A stretch of DNA of 51,213 nucleotides from contig JASJDA010000004.1 in NCBI GenBank assembly GCA_030065755.1, positions 1 to 51,213 of the forward strand, read 5' to 3'. How positions within the stretch are numbered: the first letter of the stretch is position 1; every line of letters starts with the position of its first letter. Below the pieces are notes generated by a model. It was not told where the DNA came from, searched no databases, and saw only the letters and a program-made list of their open reading frames with translations. A program made the translations under genes and the position numbers. Source of the DNA: Prochloraceae cyanobacterium (GTDB lineage: Bacteria > Cyanobacteriota > Cyanobacteriia > Cyanobacteriales > JASJDA01). Positions 51,172 to 51,213 of this stretch are shown here, piece after piece.

Positions 51172-51213
51172 AGAGGGATTTGAGCTTTTTTTATTAATAA
51201 AAACTATTTCTTA

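Overview
The window comes from a cyanobacterium, probably a unicellular or colonial, phycobilisome-bearing species. The evidence is an NblA gene, proteins of families largely restricted to cyanobacteria (DUF1816, DUF3611, an S/T kinase fused to TPRs), frequent GCGATCGC-like (HIP1) octamers both in genes and between them, AT-rich spacers, and many short heptamer tandem arrays between genes, as is usual in this phylum. No phage, conjugation, CRISPR or transposase genes were seen.

Layout. 1-1515: an IscB-type RNA-guided nuclease with a structured upstream region that looks like its omega RNA. 1570-6584: housekeeping and metabolic genes (pyrF, nblA, a zinc alcohol dehydrogenase, cysH, a TetR regulator, ispD) plus a decayed fusion of a short-chain dehydrogenase (SDR) end and an HTH end. 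6690-8366: two small cyanobacterial proteins, then about 1 kb without a gene. 8367-20640: a surface-polysaccharide / modified-sugar cluster with a CTP-dependent glucose-1-phosphate cytidylyltransferase, a sugar epimerase/dehydratase, three NovU/TylCIII-like C-methyltransferases, a GT4, three GT2 glycosyltransferases, an LhgO-type oxidase and an acyltransferase. A methyltransferase+GT2 pair seems to have been duplicated. 20997-24984: a truncated subtilisin with a small companion, pepA, a prepilin peptidase and accD. 25400-26662: a tandem-receiver response regulator.

26961-30117 is a compact three-gene operon (flavin-reductase-like, M20 carboxypeptidase-like, P-loop protein) bracketed by an exact 20-bp direct repeat, so it reads as a cassette. 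30139-37630 holds phoD, an overlapping SGNH hydrolase / GT81-like glycosyltransferase pair, an inward-rectifier K+ channel, an SDR protein, cdsA and cbiT. 37682-41140 holds an Orn/Lys/Arg decarboxylase-family gene with an octamer array inside its reading frame, tRNA-Asn, a KDPG-aldolase-like gene and a second alcohol dehydrogenase. 41324-45810 holds a DUF3611 membrane protein, an unknown protein and a MoxR ATPase + vWA/metallopeptidase-like pair. Its 3' end is duplicated (182 bp) around an inserted Uma2 nuclease gene. 46045-51159 holds a PEP-synthase-like enzyme, a kinase-TPR receptor and the start of a broken leucine-rich-repeat gene.

Themes worth following are the IscB locus, the repeat-bracketed cassette, the Uma2 insertion with its duplicated gene end and a small hairpin-loop inversion, and heptamer/octamer arrays that have entered or touch several coding regions (pyrF, the decarboxylase, the PEP enzyme, the vWA gene start). 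All family names come from reading motifs by eye; no database search was run.
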